From contig QCOH01000009.1 in the NCBI GenBank assembly GCA_003209895.1, forward strand, positions 1 to 53,348: 53,348 bases of DNA, written 5' to 3'. The DNA comes from Pelagibacteraceae bacterium AG-430-I06. GTDB taxonomy: Bacteria; Pseudomonadota; Alphaproteobacteria; Pelagibacterales; Pelagibacteraceae. Numbering within the stretch: position 1 is the first letter of the stretch; each line of letters opens with the position of its first letter. Positions 7,761-16,696 of this stretch are shown one piece after another. The position numbers were made by a program, and so were the translations under genes. Below the pieces are notes generated by a model, which saw only the letters and a list, made by a program, of their open reading frames with translations, searched no databases and was not told the origin of the DNA.

Positions 7761-8795
7761 ATGTCATTAAATAAAAAAATTAATGTTGCCGTAGCAGGTG
7801 CTACAGGTTATGTGGGACTTGATTTAATTAGAATTTTAAGCAATCACCCAAATGTCAATATAAAATATTTATGTGCTCAAAAAAATATTGGAAAAAAAAT
7901 ACAATATTTTGATAAAAGGATCAAAAAAAACTTACCAAAAATATCTAAATTACAAAATGTAAAATGGAAAAATATTGGTGTTCTTTTTACATCTCTTCCT
8001 ACTGGTGAGTCACAAAAAATAATTAAAAAATTATTTAGTTTTACAAATTTAAAATTTATCGATTTGTCTGCAGATTTTAGAATTAAAAATAAAAAAATTT
8101 ACAAAAAATATTACGGATCTGAACATAAAGCAATAAAACTTTTGAAGTTATCGAAATATGCTGTTTCTGAATTTGTAAAGAATGATATTAAAAATAAGAA
8201 AATTATTGCTTGTCCAGGATGTTATCCTACTTCCATACAAATACCCTTGATACCTCTTCTTAAAAAAAAATTAATTAAAAATCAAAATATAATAATAGAT
8301 TCAAAGTCTGGTTATTCTGGTGCGGGAAAAAATCTTAAAAAAAAATTTAGTCACAAAAACATTTATTCATCTATTCAATCTTATGCCATTTACAATCACA
8401 GACACAGAAGTGAAATCGATCAAGAATTATCAACCGCTTCTAAGTCAAAGGTAAAATATGTATTTACACCAACCTTGATACCTACATTTAGAGGAATTCT
8501 GTCAGCAATTTATGTTGATAAGAATAAAGGTGTTACTTTAAAAAAAATTCATAATGAGTTGGTTAGATCTCATAAAAAAAATCATTTTGTTAAGATTTTA
8601 AAACCAAACATAAATATTGGCACAGGAAACGTTATTAATACTAATATTTGCGAAATATCTGTCTGTGAATTAAAATTAAAAAATAAAGTTTTGATTCTTT
8701 CAGCAATCGACAACCTAATTAAAGGAGCAGGAGGACAAGCCGTGCAAAATATGAACATAATTTTTGGTTTAAAAGAGAATGTAGGTTTAAAATGA
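7761..8795 (+). CDS. argC: N-acetyl-gamma-glutamyl-phosphate reductase
   Basis: NADPH-dependent third step of arginine synthesis. 344 residues: N-terminal dinucleotide-binding loop VAGATGYVGLDLIRIL, catalytic cysteine in IACPGCYPTS, SGYSGAGKN, the AIYNHRHRSEI histidine region and the late IDNLIKGAGGQAVQNMN signature. All are expected for type 1 ArgC. The rpsI-argC link is common in alphaproteobacteria. The last four bases overlap the start of the next gene (ATGA). Confidence 0.96.
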   Translation: MSLNKKINVAVAGATGYVGLDLIRILSNHPNVNIKYLCAQKNIGKKIQYFDKRIKKNLPKISKLQNVKWKNIGVLFTSLPTGESQKIIKKLFSFTNLKFIDLSADFRIKNKKIYKKYYGSEHKAIKLLKLSKYAVSEFVKNDIKNKKIIACPGCYPTSIQIPLIPLLKKKLIKNQNIIIDSKSGYSGAGKNLKKKFSHKNIYSSIQSYAIYNHRHRSEIDQELSTASKSKVKYVFTPTLIPTFRGILSAIYVDKNKGVTLKKIHNELVRSHKKNHFVKILKPNINIGTGNVINTNICEISVCELKLKNKVLILSAIDNLIKGAGGQAVQNMNIIFGLKENVGLK

Positions 8796-9316
8796 AAAAA
8801 TTATTACCATTTATTTTTTTATCAATAATTAGCTGCTCAAGTACAAATCAGGTTTATATCTGTGGAGATCATCCATGTAAAAACAAAAAAGAAATCGATG
8901 ATTATTTTAAAAACAATATTTCAATCGAGATTTATGTTGTTGAAAGTGAAAAACAAAAAAAAGAAAACCAAGATTTGGTTGATATCAATTTATTAAAAGA
9001 CCAAAAAAATCAAATAAAAGAGGAGGAAAATAATTTGTCTTTTTTAAAAAAAAGAAAAGAAGATGTAAAGTTATCAAGATTAAGTCAAAAACCAATGAAA
9101 CTTAACATAAAAACCGATAATAAAAATTCTAAAAAAACAATGAAAAAAGAACCAATGATAGAAAAAAATATTAATAAGGTTTATTCACCAAAAAAAAACA
9201 ATATAACAAAAATTGTCCATTTATGTAAAAAAACAAATGAATGTGATATTGAAACTATATCTAAAAAAATTGATGAATTAGGGAAAAATAAATCTTTTCC
9301 AAATATAAATTTTTAA
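8792..9316 (+). CDS. Lysine-rich lipoprotein with a cysteine pair at each end (unknown function)
   Basis: 174 residues, not assigned to a named family. The N-terminus is a short signal peptide with lipobox IISC, so the protein is probably lipid-anchored. Right after the anchor is YICGDHPCKNKKEIDDYF, and near the C-terminus a similar segment HLCKKTNECDIETISKKI: each has two cysteines 4-5 residues apart followed by a charged helix. Between them lies about 90 residues of highly charged, probably disordered or coiled linker (KKKENQD, IKEEENN, KKRKEDVK). It overlaps argC by 4 bases and precedes hom by 4 bases, so it is co-transcribed with amino-acid synthesis genes. A disulfide or metal-binding role is possible but unproven. 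Confidence 0.7.
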   Translation: MKKLLPFIFLSIISCSSTNQVYICGDHPCKNKKEIDDYFKNNISIEIYVVESEKQKKENQDLVDINLLKDQKNQIKEEENNLSFLKKRKEDVKLSRLSQKPMKLNIKTDNKNSKKTMKKEPMIEKNINKVYSPKKNNITKIVHLCKKTNECDIETISKKIDELGKNKSFPNINF

Positions 9317-9320
9317 AACA

Positions 9321-10616
9321 ATGAAAAAATTTAATTTTAATATAGCAATAGTTGGGCTTGGAAATATAGGCTCTAACCTTTATAAACATTTAATATTAAA
9401 TAGAAAAAGTATTTATAAAAAAACAAATTCACATTTTTATTTAAAGTATGTTTCCTCAAAAAATAAATCAAAAAAAAGAAAAATTAAAATACCTAAAAAT
9501 CAATGGCTTAAAAATTATTCCGAAGCATACACAAAAAAAGATATAGACATTGTAATCGAATTAATTGGAGGCTCAGAAGGTGCCGCCAAAAATTTAGTTT
9601 TTAATGCTCTAAAAAATAAAAAACACGTAGTAACCGCAAATAAAGCTTTAATTTCTAAATATGGAGATACTTTGTCTAAGTTAGCAGAAAAAAATAATGT
9701 AAATTTAGAATTTGAAGCTGCTGTAGCAGGAGGAGTACCAATTATACGTACTATAAAAGAGGGATTGATAACAAATAAAATTAGTAAAATTTATGGAATT
9801 TTAAATGGAACCTCAAATTTTATACTTTCAGTAATGAGCAAAACTAATTTAAATTTAAAAGATGTTATTAAAAAAGCTCAAAGTTTAGGTTATGCTGAAA
9901 GTAATCCTAAATCTGATTTAGATGGTACAGATGCAGAATCTAAAATTCAAATTTTATCTTCTCTTGCATTCCAATCATTTATTAATAGATCAAAAATTAA
10001 TGTTGAAGGCATTGAAAAAATTGACCAAGTTGACATTAAGAATGCTAAGATCCTTGGTTTTAAAGTAAAACATTTAGCAATTGCTGAAATTAAAAACAAT
10101 AAATTAATCCAAAGAGTACATCCTTGTTTTGTGAAGAAAGACTCTTATATCAGTAATATAAACGGTGTTCTAAATGCGGTAATTATTGAAGGATTACCAA
10201 TTGGAAAATTTACAATTCAAGGAGAAGGTGCTGGTCCTGGACCTACTACATCCGCTTTAACTTCTGATATATGTTCTATACTAAGAGGTAATATTAAGCT
10301 TCCATTTTCTATACCAAATTCTAAAAGAAAAAGAATTTCATCTATTGATATTTCTGAAGAATTTTTTTCATCATATATAAGGCTTGATGTAAAAGATAAA
10401 ACTGGTGTTTTGTCCTCTATAACTAAAATACTTTCAAAAAATAATGTATCAGTAAAACGATTAATTCAAAACCCGTATAAAAGTAAAAAATTTGCATCCA
10501 TAATAATTATTTCACATAGATCTAAAAATACGAACATTGAGAAATCAGTTCGTGAGCTGGGAAAGAAAAAATTCATTTTAAATAAACCAAAATTTTTTAG
10601 GATTGAAGAAATTTGA
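9321..10616 (+). CDS. hom: Homoserine dehydrogenase with ACT domain
   Basis: Reduces aspartate semialdehyde to homoserine for Thr, Met and Ile synthesis. 431 residues, normal for the monofunctional form. The NAD(P)-binding loop GLGNIGSNLYKHL is at residues 10-22. The catalytic core shows VVTANKALIS, FEAAVAGGVPIIRTI and GILNGTSNFILS, and the substrate region YAESNPKSDLDGTDAESKI. A C-terminal ACT domain (about 350-425, SSYIRLDVKDKTGVLSSI) suggests feedback control by threonine. The gene ends in a TTGA overlap with glpX. Confidence 0.96.
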   Translation: MKKFNFNIAIVGLGNIGSNLYKHLILNRKSIYKKTNSHFYLKYVSSKNKSKKRKIKIPKNQWLKNYSEAYTKKDIDIVIELIGGSEGAAKNLVFNALKNKKHVVTANKALISKYGDTLSKLAEKNNVNLEFEAAVAGGVPIIRTIKEGLITNKISKIYGILNGTSNFILSVMSKTNLNLKDVIKKAQSLGYAESNPKSDLDGTDAESKIQILSSLAFQSFINRSKINVEGIEKIDQVDIKNAKILGFKVKHLAIAEIKNNKLIQRVHPCFVKKDSYISNINGVLNAVIIEGLPIGKFTIQGEGAGPGPTTSALTSDICSILRGNIKLPFSIPNSKRKRISSIDISEEFFSSYIRLDVKDKTGVLSSITKILSKNNVSVKRLIQNPYKSKKFASIIIISHRSKNTNIEKSVRELGKKKFILNKPKFFRIEEI

Positions 10617-11560
10617 AAAATATAAATCCAGAACTTTTAAAAATGTTTACTAAAGTTACTGAAAGAGCGGCCTTTGGCGCATCAAAATTTAGAGGAAAAA
10701 ATAATAAAATTGCAGCTGACCAAGCAGCTGTTGATCAAATGAGGAGTAAACTAAACAAAATAAATATAAACGGCAGAGTTGTCATTGGAGAAGGTGAAAT
10801 GGATGAAGCCCCAATGCTTTATATTGGTGAAAAAATCGGTACAGGTTTTGGCGATCAATTGGATATAGCAGTTGATCCTTTAGAGGGAACTAATTTTACT
10901 GCCAAAAATTTACCTAACGCAATTTCTGTATTATCTGTTACACAGAAGGGAGGTTTACTGTCTGCTCCCGATACATACATGGAAAAGATTGCTATTGGAA
11001 AAGGTCTTCCTGAAAACTTGATTGATTTAGATAATTCTGTAGAAAAAAATATTAAATTAGTTTGCGAAGCAAAAAATACTATTCCTGAAAAAATAACGGC
11101 ATGTATTTTAAAAAGATCCAGGCACAACAAGATAATAGATGACCTAAATAGACTTAATGTAAAAATTCAATATATCTCTGACGGAGATGTAACGGGAGTA
11201 ATTTCAGTAATAGATTCTAAATCGCCTGTTGATATTTACTTAGGAATTGGCGGAGGACCTGAGGGTGTTTTGGCTGCTTGCGCCTTAGATTGTTTGGGCG
11301 GACAAATGCAAACCAGACTTGTTTTGAATGATGATAACGAAATTAACAGGGCAAAAAAATTAGGTATTAAAGATTTAGGAAAAAAGTACAATATTGAAGA
11401 TATGGTTAAAGGAGATGTAATTTTTTGTGCAACAGGTGTTACAGATGGTGAAATGTTAAATGGTATAAAAGAAAGCAACGAATCCTATGAAGCAAACTCA
11501 TTCGTTTTGCACAAAAGCCAAAATATAGCGAAAAAGGTCACAAATAAAATCAAAAAATGA
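10613..11560 (+). CDS. glpX: Class II fructose-1,6-bisphosphatase
   Basis: Gluconeogenic enzyme hydrolysing fructose 1,6-bisphosphate. 315 residues, typical for GlpX. The metal and phosphate sites are seen in VVIGEGEMDEAPMLYIGE, DIAVDPLEGTNFTAKNLPNA, and GGGPEGVLAACALDCLGGQ, with DGDVTGVIS between. Translation starts at TTG 10613, overlapping the TGA of hom, which implies translational coupling. The last four bases (ATGA) overlap the start of recJ. Confidence 0.96.
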   Translation: MKNINPELLKMFTKVTERAAFGASKFRGKNNKIAADQAAVDQMRSKLNKININGRVVIGEGEMDEAPMLYIGEKIGTGFGDQLDIAVDPLEGTNFTAKNLPNAISVLSVTQKGGLLSAPDTYMEKIAIGKGLPENLIDLDNSVEKNIKLVCEAKNTIPEKITACILKRSRHNKIIDDLNRLNVKIQYISDGDVTGVISVIDSKSPVDIYLGIGGGPEGVLAACALDCLGGQMQTRLVLNDDNEINRAKKLGIKDLGKKYNIEDMVKGDVIFCATGVTDGEMLNGIKESNESYEANSFVLHKSQNIAKKVTNKIKK

Positions 11561-13341
11561 ACGATATTTCAGTTTTAGGAAAAGATTGGATATCAAAAAA
11601 GTATAGTGAAGAAAAAGTTAATTTTCTAAAAGATAATTATAACTTGAGTGAAATTGTATCAAAACTGATTGCAATTAGAAATATTAAGGCGGAAGAAGTA
11701 AAGTTATTTTTAGAACCAAAAATTAAAAATCTTTTGCCAAACCCTTTCGTTTTAAAAGATATGGAAAAAACTGTAGACAGAACTGTTAAAGCAATAATCA
11801 AAAATGAAAAAATCGGAATCTTTGGAGATTATGATGTAGATGGAGCCTCATCTACTGCATTACTTGGAAATTATTTTAAAAGAATTAACAAAATTGTTAA
11901 TGTTTATATACCTGATAGAAAATTAGAGGGATATGGTCCAAATAAAAAAGGTTTTAATCAATTAATTTCCAACGGCTCAAATATTATTTTTACGGTTGAC
12001 TGTGGAACGTTGTCTTTTGATGCTATAGAGTTTTCTCAAAAACAAAATATTGATGTTATAGTTTTGGACCATCATCAATCAGAAATAAATCTTCCAATAG
12101 CATTTTCTATTGTTAATCCGAATAGAATTGATGATAGTTCTAATTTAAATTATTTATGTGCAGCTGGCGTTTGTTTTATGTTTTTAGTGGCTTTAAATAA
12201 AAAATTAAGAGAACTTAATTGGTTCGAAAAAAATAATACAATCGAACCTAATCTAATTAATTATCTTGACCTTGTATCTTTAGGAACAGTATGCGATGTA
12301 GTTCCACTTATAGGATTAAATAGAGCAATTGTTAGTCAAGGATTAGAAATTATGAAAAGAAAAACTAATCCTGGTCTTAAAACTTTGAAAAATATTTGCG
12401 GAATTGAAAATAATATTACAGTTTATCACCTTGGCTATATCTTAGGGCCACGCATTAATGCAGGAGGAAGAGTTGGCAAATGTTCTCATGGCGCTAACCT
12501 TTTTTTAAGCAATGATTCAAAGGAAATTTTTAAAATTGCATCTGAACTTGAAACTTTTAACCAAGAAAGAAAAAATATTGAAGGGGAGATGTTAAAAAAA
12601 ATTGAGACCAATATAAATATTGATTTAAACGATCCAGTTATAGTTTTATCTGGACACAACTGGCACGGAGGCATTATTGGTATAGTCGCAGCTCGATTAA
12701 AAGATAAATACAATAAACCTACAGTAATAATCTCAGTAGAAAATGGAATTGGCCGAGCATCAGCAAGATCTGTATTAGGTTTTGATATTGGAAGCACTAT
12801 AATTGCTGCTGTGCAATCCAAAATTTTAAAAAAGGGTGGGGGTCATAAAATGGCCGGTGGATTCACTGTTGAAGAGAATAAAATAAATGAATTTAAATAT
12901 TTTTTAATCAAAAATTTCTTAAAAATAGAAAAAAAAATAAACAAGAGAAATCATTTGTATTTTGATTCCAAAATTTCTCCGTCCGCTCTAAATGAAGAAT
13001 TTGTTTCTCAAATAAATGCACTTTCGCCCTTTGGTTCGGGAAATCCAGAACCAAAATTTGTTATAGAGAATCTTAAATTATTAAAATCTTCAGTGGTTGG
13101 TGAAAAACATATAAAATCTTTATTTTCGGCCCCAGATGGCACTGTAATAAAAGGCGTGACATTTAATGCCGTAAAAACTGATTTAGAAAGCTATTTATTA
13201 TCAAAAAAAACTAAAAAAATTAATATTTTTGGAAAAATTAGTCTTAATGAATGGAAAGGCAAAAAAAATGTAGAGTTTATTATCGATGATATTTCTGTTA
13301 TTAAGACAATCAATAATTCGGTCCCATCGTCTAACGGTTAG
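11557..13341 (+). CDS. recJ: Single-stranded-DNA-specific 5'-3' exonuclease RecJ
   Basis: 594 residues. DHH phosphoesterase motifs are complete: FGDYDVDGASSTALL, FTVDCGTLSFDA, VLDHHQSE, and the DHHA1 half with GHNWHGGIIGIVAARL and KKGGGHKMAGGF. The OB-fold end follows (NALSPFGSGNPEPKF, VKGVTF-like). It acts in recombination and mismatch repair. The last 22 bases, encoding VPSSNG and the stop, lie inside the tRNA-Glu gene on the same strand, so the normal C-terminus seems to have been trimmed or replaced by tRNA sequence. The hom-glpX-recJ order occurs in other alphaproteobacteria. Confidence 0.95.
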   Translation: MNDISVLGKDWISKKYSEEKVNFLKDNYNLSEIVSKLIAIRNIKAEEVKLFLEPKIKNLLPNPFVLKDMEKTVDRTVKAIIKNEKIGIFGDYDVDGASSTALLGNYFKRINKIVNVYIPDRKLEGYGPNKKGFNQLISNGSNIIFTVDCGTLSFDAIEFSQKQNIDVIVLDHHQSEINLPIAFSIVNPNRIDDSSNLNYLCAAGVCFMFLVALNKKLRELNWFEKNNTIEPNLINYLDLVSLGTVCDVVPLIGLNRAIVSQGLEIMKRKTNPGLKTLKNICGIENNITVYHLGYILGPRINAGGRVGKCSHGANLFLSNDSKEIFKIASELETFNQERKNIEGEMLKKIETNINIDLNDPVIVLSGHNWHGGIIGIVAARLKDKYNKPTVIISVENGIGRASARSVLGFDIGSTIIAAVQSKILKKGGGHKMAGGFTVEENKINEFKYFLIKNFLKIEKKINKRNHLYFDSKISPSALNEEFVSQINALSPFGSGNPEPKFVIENLKLLKSSVVGEKHIKSLFSAPDGTVIKGVTFNAVKTDLESYLLSKKTKKINIFGKISLNEWKGKKNVEFIIDDISVIKTINNSVPSSNG

Positions 13342-13394
13342 GACAGATGGTTTTCAATCATCTAATCGGGGTTCGATTCCCCGTGGGACCGCCA
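13320..13394 (+). tRNA. tRNA-Glu (anticodon TTC)
   Basis: A 75-base cloverleaf with encoded CCA. The acceptor stem GGTCCCA pairs with TGGGACC, the discriminator is G, the T arm CGGGG-TTCGATT-CCCCG is perfect, and the anticodon stem GATGG/TCATC encloses loop TTTTCAA with anticodon TTC. The 5' 22 bases also encode the last residues of RecJ, so the tRNA must be cut from a recJ read-through transcript or start from a promoter inside recJ. Confidence 0.97.
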
Positions 13395-13419
13395 CTTAAA
13401 ATAAATTTGAGGAAAGTTT

Positions 13420-14265
13420 ATGAAAATATGTAGGGTGGGAGCCAAGGGTAATGAAAAACCAGTAATTATCGATAAAGAAAATAATTATAAAGATTTATCA
13501 TCAATTATAAAAGATTTTGACCCATCTACATTGAATTTTGAAACATTAGAAAAAATTAAAAAGATAGATATCTCAAAATTACCATCTATTAACTCGCAAC
13601 AAAGATTGGGCTCATGTGTGTCAAAACCATCAAAATTTATTGGCATTGGATTAAACTATATAGATCACGCTAAAGAGCAAAATTTACCAATTCCAAAAGA
13701 ACCAATAATTTTCTCAAAATTTGTAAATTGTATATGTGGCCCAAATGACGATATAATTATTCCGAAAAATTCTACTAAAACTGATTGGGAAGTTGAATTG
13801 GGATTTGTAATTGGAAAAAAAACTTCGTATGTAAGCGAGTCGGATGCTCTTGATTATATTTTAGGTTTTTTTTTGGTTAATGATATTAGTGAAAGAGAAT
13901 TTCAAAAAAATAAAGGACTTACTTGGGACAAAGGAAAAGGTTTTGATACATTCGGTCCTATAGGACCTTATATTTTAACCAAAAACGATCTTCCTGAATA
14001 TCAAAAATTAAATATGTATCTTGATGTTAACGGTAAAAGAATGCAAAAAGGAAATACTAATCAAATGATTTTTAATATCAAAAAATTAGTTTCATATATG
14101 AGTCATTGTATGACTCTTGAGCCAGGTGATATTTGTTGCACAGGGACCCCACCAGGTGTTGGTGAAAATATGAAACCCTCTCAATTTCTAAAAAAAGGTG
14201 ATCGTGTGATACTTGGAATGGATAAGCTTGGAAAGCAAGAACATAAAGTTGTATCTTTTTATTAA
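13420..14265 (+). CDS. Fumarylacetoacetate hydrolase family protein
   Basis: 281 residues with the FAH C-terminal fold: GIGLNYIDHAKEQNLPIPKE, the metal-site glutamates in TDWEVELGFVIGK, FLVNDISEREFQ, and the signature GDICCTGTPPGVG. The family includes 2-oxo-acid isomerases/decarboxylases, acylpyruvases and 2,4-diketo-3-deoxy-sugar-acid hydrolases; the exact substrate cannot be read from the sequence. It is joined end to end with a D-2-hydroxyacid dehydrogenase (0 bases apart), pointing to a two-step 2-oxo/2-hydroxy acid conversion. The inositol genes lie 1.5 kb downstream, so a link to sugar-acid degradation is possible. Confidence 0.88.
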   Translation: MKICRVGAKGNEKPVIIDKENNYKDLSSIIKDFDPSTLNFETLEKIKKIDISKLPSINSQQRLGSCVSKPSKFIGIGLNYIDHAKEQNLPIPKEPIIFSKFVNCICGPNDDIIIPKNSTKTDWEVELGFVIGKKTSYVSESDALDYILGFFLVNDISEREFQKNKGLTWDKGKGFDTFGPIGPYILTKNDLPEYQKLNMYLDVNGKRMQKGNTNQMIFNIKKLVSYMSHCMTLEPGDICCTGTPPGVGENMKPSQFLKKGDRVILGMDKLGKQEHKVVSFY

Positions 14266-15222
14266 ATGTTTAAAATTGGAATAGTAGAAAAAATTGACAA
14301 TACTGGATTGAAACTTTTTGATAATCACAGTAATTTTAAATATGAAATAGTTGAAAACGTTTCTAAAGATAATTTAATTAAAGTCTTACCCAAATATGAT
14401 GGTTTAACGTTGCGAGTAGCCAAACTTGATACCGAAATTCTTAGTCATTGCAAAAAGCTTAAGGTTATATCAAGACACGGTGTTGGATATGACAATATAG
14501 ATCTCAATTACATTAAAAAAAATAATATTTCGTTACTTATAACAGCAACTGCTAATGCTGTAGCTGTTGCAGAACACGCGATGTATATGATTTTATCTTT
14601 GTCTAAGGGAATAACTTCATATGATAAAGCTGTGAGGTCAGGAGAGTTTAAAAAAAATGTATCTCAAATTGAAACGTATGAATTGTATAATAAAGAAATT
14701 CTAATAGCAGGATTCGGGCGAATTGGAAAAAATTTAATAAAAAAATGCAAAGGTTTTGAGATGAAAGTAAATATTTATGATCCTTTCGTAGACGATGAAA
14801 CCATTAAATCTTTAGGTGGTAATAAAGTTCAAAATTTAAGTTCAGCTGTTAAAACAGCAGATTTTATATCAATTCATATACCTTTAAATAATGAAACAAA
14901 GAATTTAATTGATATTAATATGCTTAATAAAATGAAAAAAAATGCAATTATTATAAATACATCAAGAGGAGGGGTTATTAATGAAAAAGATTTAGACAAG
15001 GCCCTTAAAGAAAAAATTATTTTTGGCGCTGGTCTGGACGTATTTGAAAAAGAACCGCCAGATTTAAATAATCCTTTACTAAAAAATGAAAAAGCTTTAT
15101 TAAGCCCTCATTCATCTAGCTTTACAAACGAATGCAAGAAAAGAATGAGTGTAGAAACGGTTCAAAATATAATTGATTTTTTTGAAAATAAAACAAAACC
15201 ATATATGATTGTTAAATTATGA
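14266..15222 (+). CDS. D-isomer specific 2-hydroxyacid dehydrogenase (SerA-like)
   Basis: 318 residues, two-domain NAD(P)-dependent dehydrogenase. The nucleotide loop GFGRIGKNLIKKCKGFEM is near residues 148-165. The catalytic triad is seen as Arg in NTSRGGVINEKDL, Glu in DVFEKEPPDLNNPLL and His in LSPHSSS. It lacks the ACT domain of full SerA, so it may act on phosphoglycerate, hydroxypyruvate or another 2-oxo acid. It directly follows the FAH-family gene and overlaps the next gene by 4 bases. Confidence 0.88.
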   Translation: MFKIGIVEKIDNTGLKLFDNHSNFKYEIVENVSKDNLIKVLPKYDGLTLRVAKLDTEILSHCKKLKVISRHGVGYDNIDLNYIKKNNISLLITATANAVAVAEHAMYMILSLSKGITSYDKAVRSGEFKKNVSQIETYELYNKEILIAGFGRIGKNLIKKCKGFEMKVNIYDPFVDDETIKSLGGNKVQNLSSAVKTADFISIHIPLNNETKNLIDINMLNKMKKNAIIINTSRGGVINEKDLDKALKEKIIFGAGLDVFEKEPPDLNNPLLKNEKALLSPHSSSFTNECKKRMSVETVQNIIDFFENKTKPYMIVKL

Positions 15223-15731
15223 ATAATTTTTTAATTAAATTTAAAAATTATGGGTTATTAGAACTTTTGGTATTTTCTTCTGCAATTTATGTTGTTGGTA
15301 TGTTGTTATGGACGGCTTCAACTCGGTCTGCAGTAGAAGAAAAAGCAAATACCGTAAAATCTAATCATAAACAAATTGTTGATTTCATTAACACAGAAAT
15401 AAACAATTGTAATCAGGGTGACGAAAATTCCAGGACAATTTGGGGCGATCTATGCAAAGATGAGTGGTTCTCGTTAAAAGTTATCGAATATATAAATAAT
15501 AATATGAAAATGGTAAATCCATATTCATCAAGCAGAAAAATTTTAAAGCAAGCTCAAGATCCAAGGCTTCAAGCAGAAGGAAAAGCCGGACAATCAACAG
15601 AGATGGGAGTTATTTTTTTAAGTTCTCAAAATTTTAGTTCAGAAGCTGGATCTGAATGGGTTATTGGAACTTGTATAAAATCACCTTGTGTAGCCGCTGG
15701 GAATAACGAACTCACTTCTGTATACAGATAA
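15219..15731 (+). CDS. Unknown protein with one N-terminal membrane anchor
   Basis: 170 residues, no family recognised. Residues about 12-33 form one hydrophobic helix (LLELLVFSSAIYVVGMLLW), followed by a charged helix and a polar domain carrying four cysteines: NNCNQGD, DLCKDEW, and the pair GTCIKSPC near the end. The layout (anchor, long helix, C-terminal disulfide-like pair) recalls pilin-like proteins, but no prepilin peptidase site is present. ATG overlaps the stop of the dehydrogenase gene. It converges on iolE with 2 bases between stops. Confidence 0.65.
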   Translation: MNNFLIKFKNYGLLELLVFSSAIYVVGMLLWTASTRSAVEEKANTVKSNHKQIVDFINTEINNCNQGDENSRTIWGDLCKDEWFSLKVIEYINNNMKMVNPYSSSRKILKQAQDPRLQAEGKAGQSTEMGVIFLSSQNFSSEAGSEWVIGTCIKSPCVAAGNNELTSVYR

Positions 15732-15733
15732 AC

Positions 15734-16633
15734 TTATTTAATAATTTCAAATCCTACATTAACCGCCGTTTTTTTTAAATATGCATAGCCTTTTTTTGCA
15801 TACTCAAGTGGATTTGCTTTATTTGGGTCTTGTTCAGCTTCAACGACTAACCAACTATTATAATCGTTTCTTTTAAGTTGATCTAAAACTGGTTTATAGT
15901 CTATACAACCATCACCAGGAACTGTAAAAGCACCCTCAAGAAATGCATGTCTAAAACTTAAATTTTTAGATAAAGATTTTTTTAAAACATTTTCTCTCAT
16001 ATCTTTACAATGTACGTGAGCAATTTTTTCTTTAAAGTTCTTTATTATTTTTAAATAATCTCCACCTGCAAATAACATATGACCAGTATCAATAGTAAGC
16101 TTGACCGAGTCATTTGTTTCTTGCATTAGTCTGATCGTATCTTCTTCCGACTGTATTACAGTGCCCATATGATGATGATAAGCCAATGGCATTTCCTCAT
16201 CTTCTAGTCTTTTTCCAATCTCATTAATTTTTTTGCAATAAGAATTCCAAGTATCATTATCAAGCGTAGGTCTTTCAGATAATGGTTTATTTTCGTCTCC
16301 TTGAATTGAATCAGTAACTTCAGCAAAAACAATACATGGAGCTTTACAGTCTTTAAATAAATTTAATTGACCCCTTATGTTTTCCATTTCTTCTTTAACT
16401 GTGCGTTTCAATAAATTCGCTCCATACCAACCAGAACATAATTTAATATCAAATTTATTTAATATTGGTATTAATTCTCTAGATGTTTTTGGAAATTTAC
16501 CTCCTGACTCAACACCGGTAAATCCAGCCTGTTTTGCTTCATACAGACATGTTTCAAGAGATGTTTCACCACCAAGTTCTGGCATATCATCATTACTCCA
16601 AGCTATTGGTGCTATTCCTAATTTTACTGACAT
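15734..16633 (-). CDS. iolE: Inosose dehydratase IolE
   Basis: TIM-barrel enzyme of the xylose-isomerase-like superfamily that dehydrates 2-keto-myo-inositol. 299 residues from ATG 16633; an upstream in-frame ATG would add 16 hydrophobic residues not expected in this family. The start KLGIAPIAWSNDDMPELGGE is characteristic of IolE, followed by GFTGVESGGKFPK, YHHHMGTVIQSEEDTIRL, TIDTGHMLFAGGD, AHVHCKDM and VPGDGCIDYKPVL. His, Glu and Asp metal ligands are present. Divergent from iolG with 63 bases between, presumably a shared control region. Confidence 0.92.
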   Translation of the reverse strand: MSVKLGIAPIAWSNDDMPELGGETSLETCLYEAKQAGFTGVESGGKFPKTSRELIPILNKFDIKLCSGWYGANLLKRTVKEEMENIRGQLNLFKDCKAPCIVFAEVTDSIQGDENKPLSERPTLDNDTWNSYCKKINEIGKRLEDEEMPLAYHHHMGTVIQSEEDTIRLMQETNDSVKLTIDTGHMLFAGGDYLKIIKNFKEKIAHVHCKDMRENVLKKSLSKNLSFRHAFLEGAFTVPGDGCIDYKPVLDQLKRNDYNSWLVVEAEQDPNKANPLEYAKKGYAYLKKTAVNVGFEIIK

Positions 16634-16696
16634 TTTTTTTATATTTGTTAGGATAATGCTAGATATCAATACTAAAAACAATACAAAATTTATAGA

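Noticed and set aside
15219-15731. Type IV pilin
   Set aside because: There is no prepilin peptidase site (Gly followed by FTLIE-like residues); only the general shape is pilin-like.
16634-16681. Upstream ATG adding 16 residues to iolE
   Set aside because: The added residues are hydrophobic and not part of the family; MSVKLGIAPIAW is the natural start.
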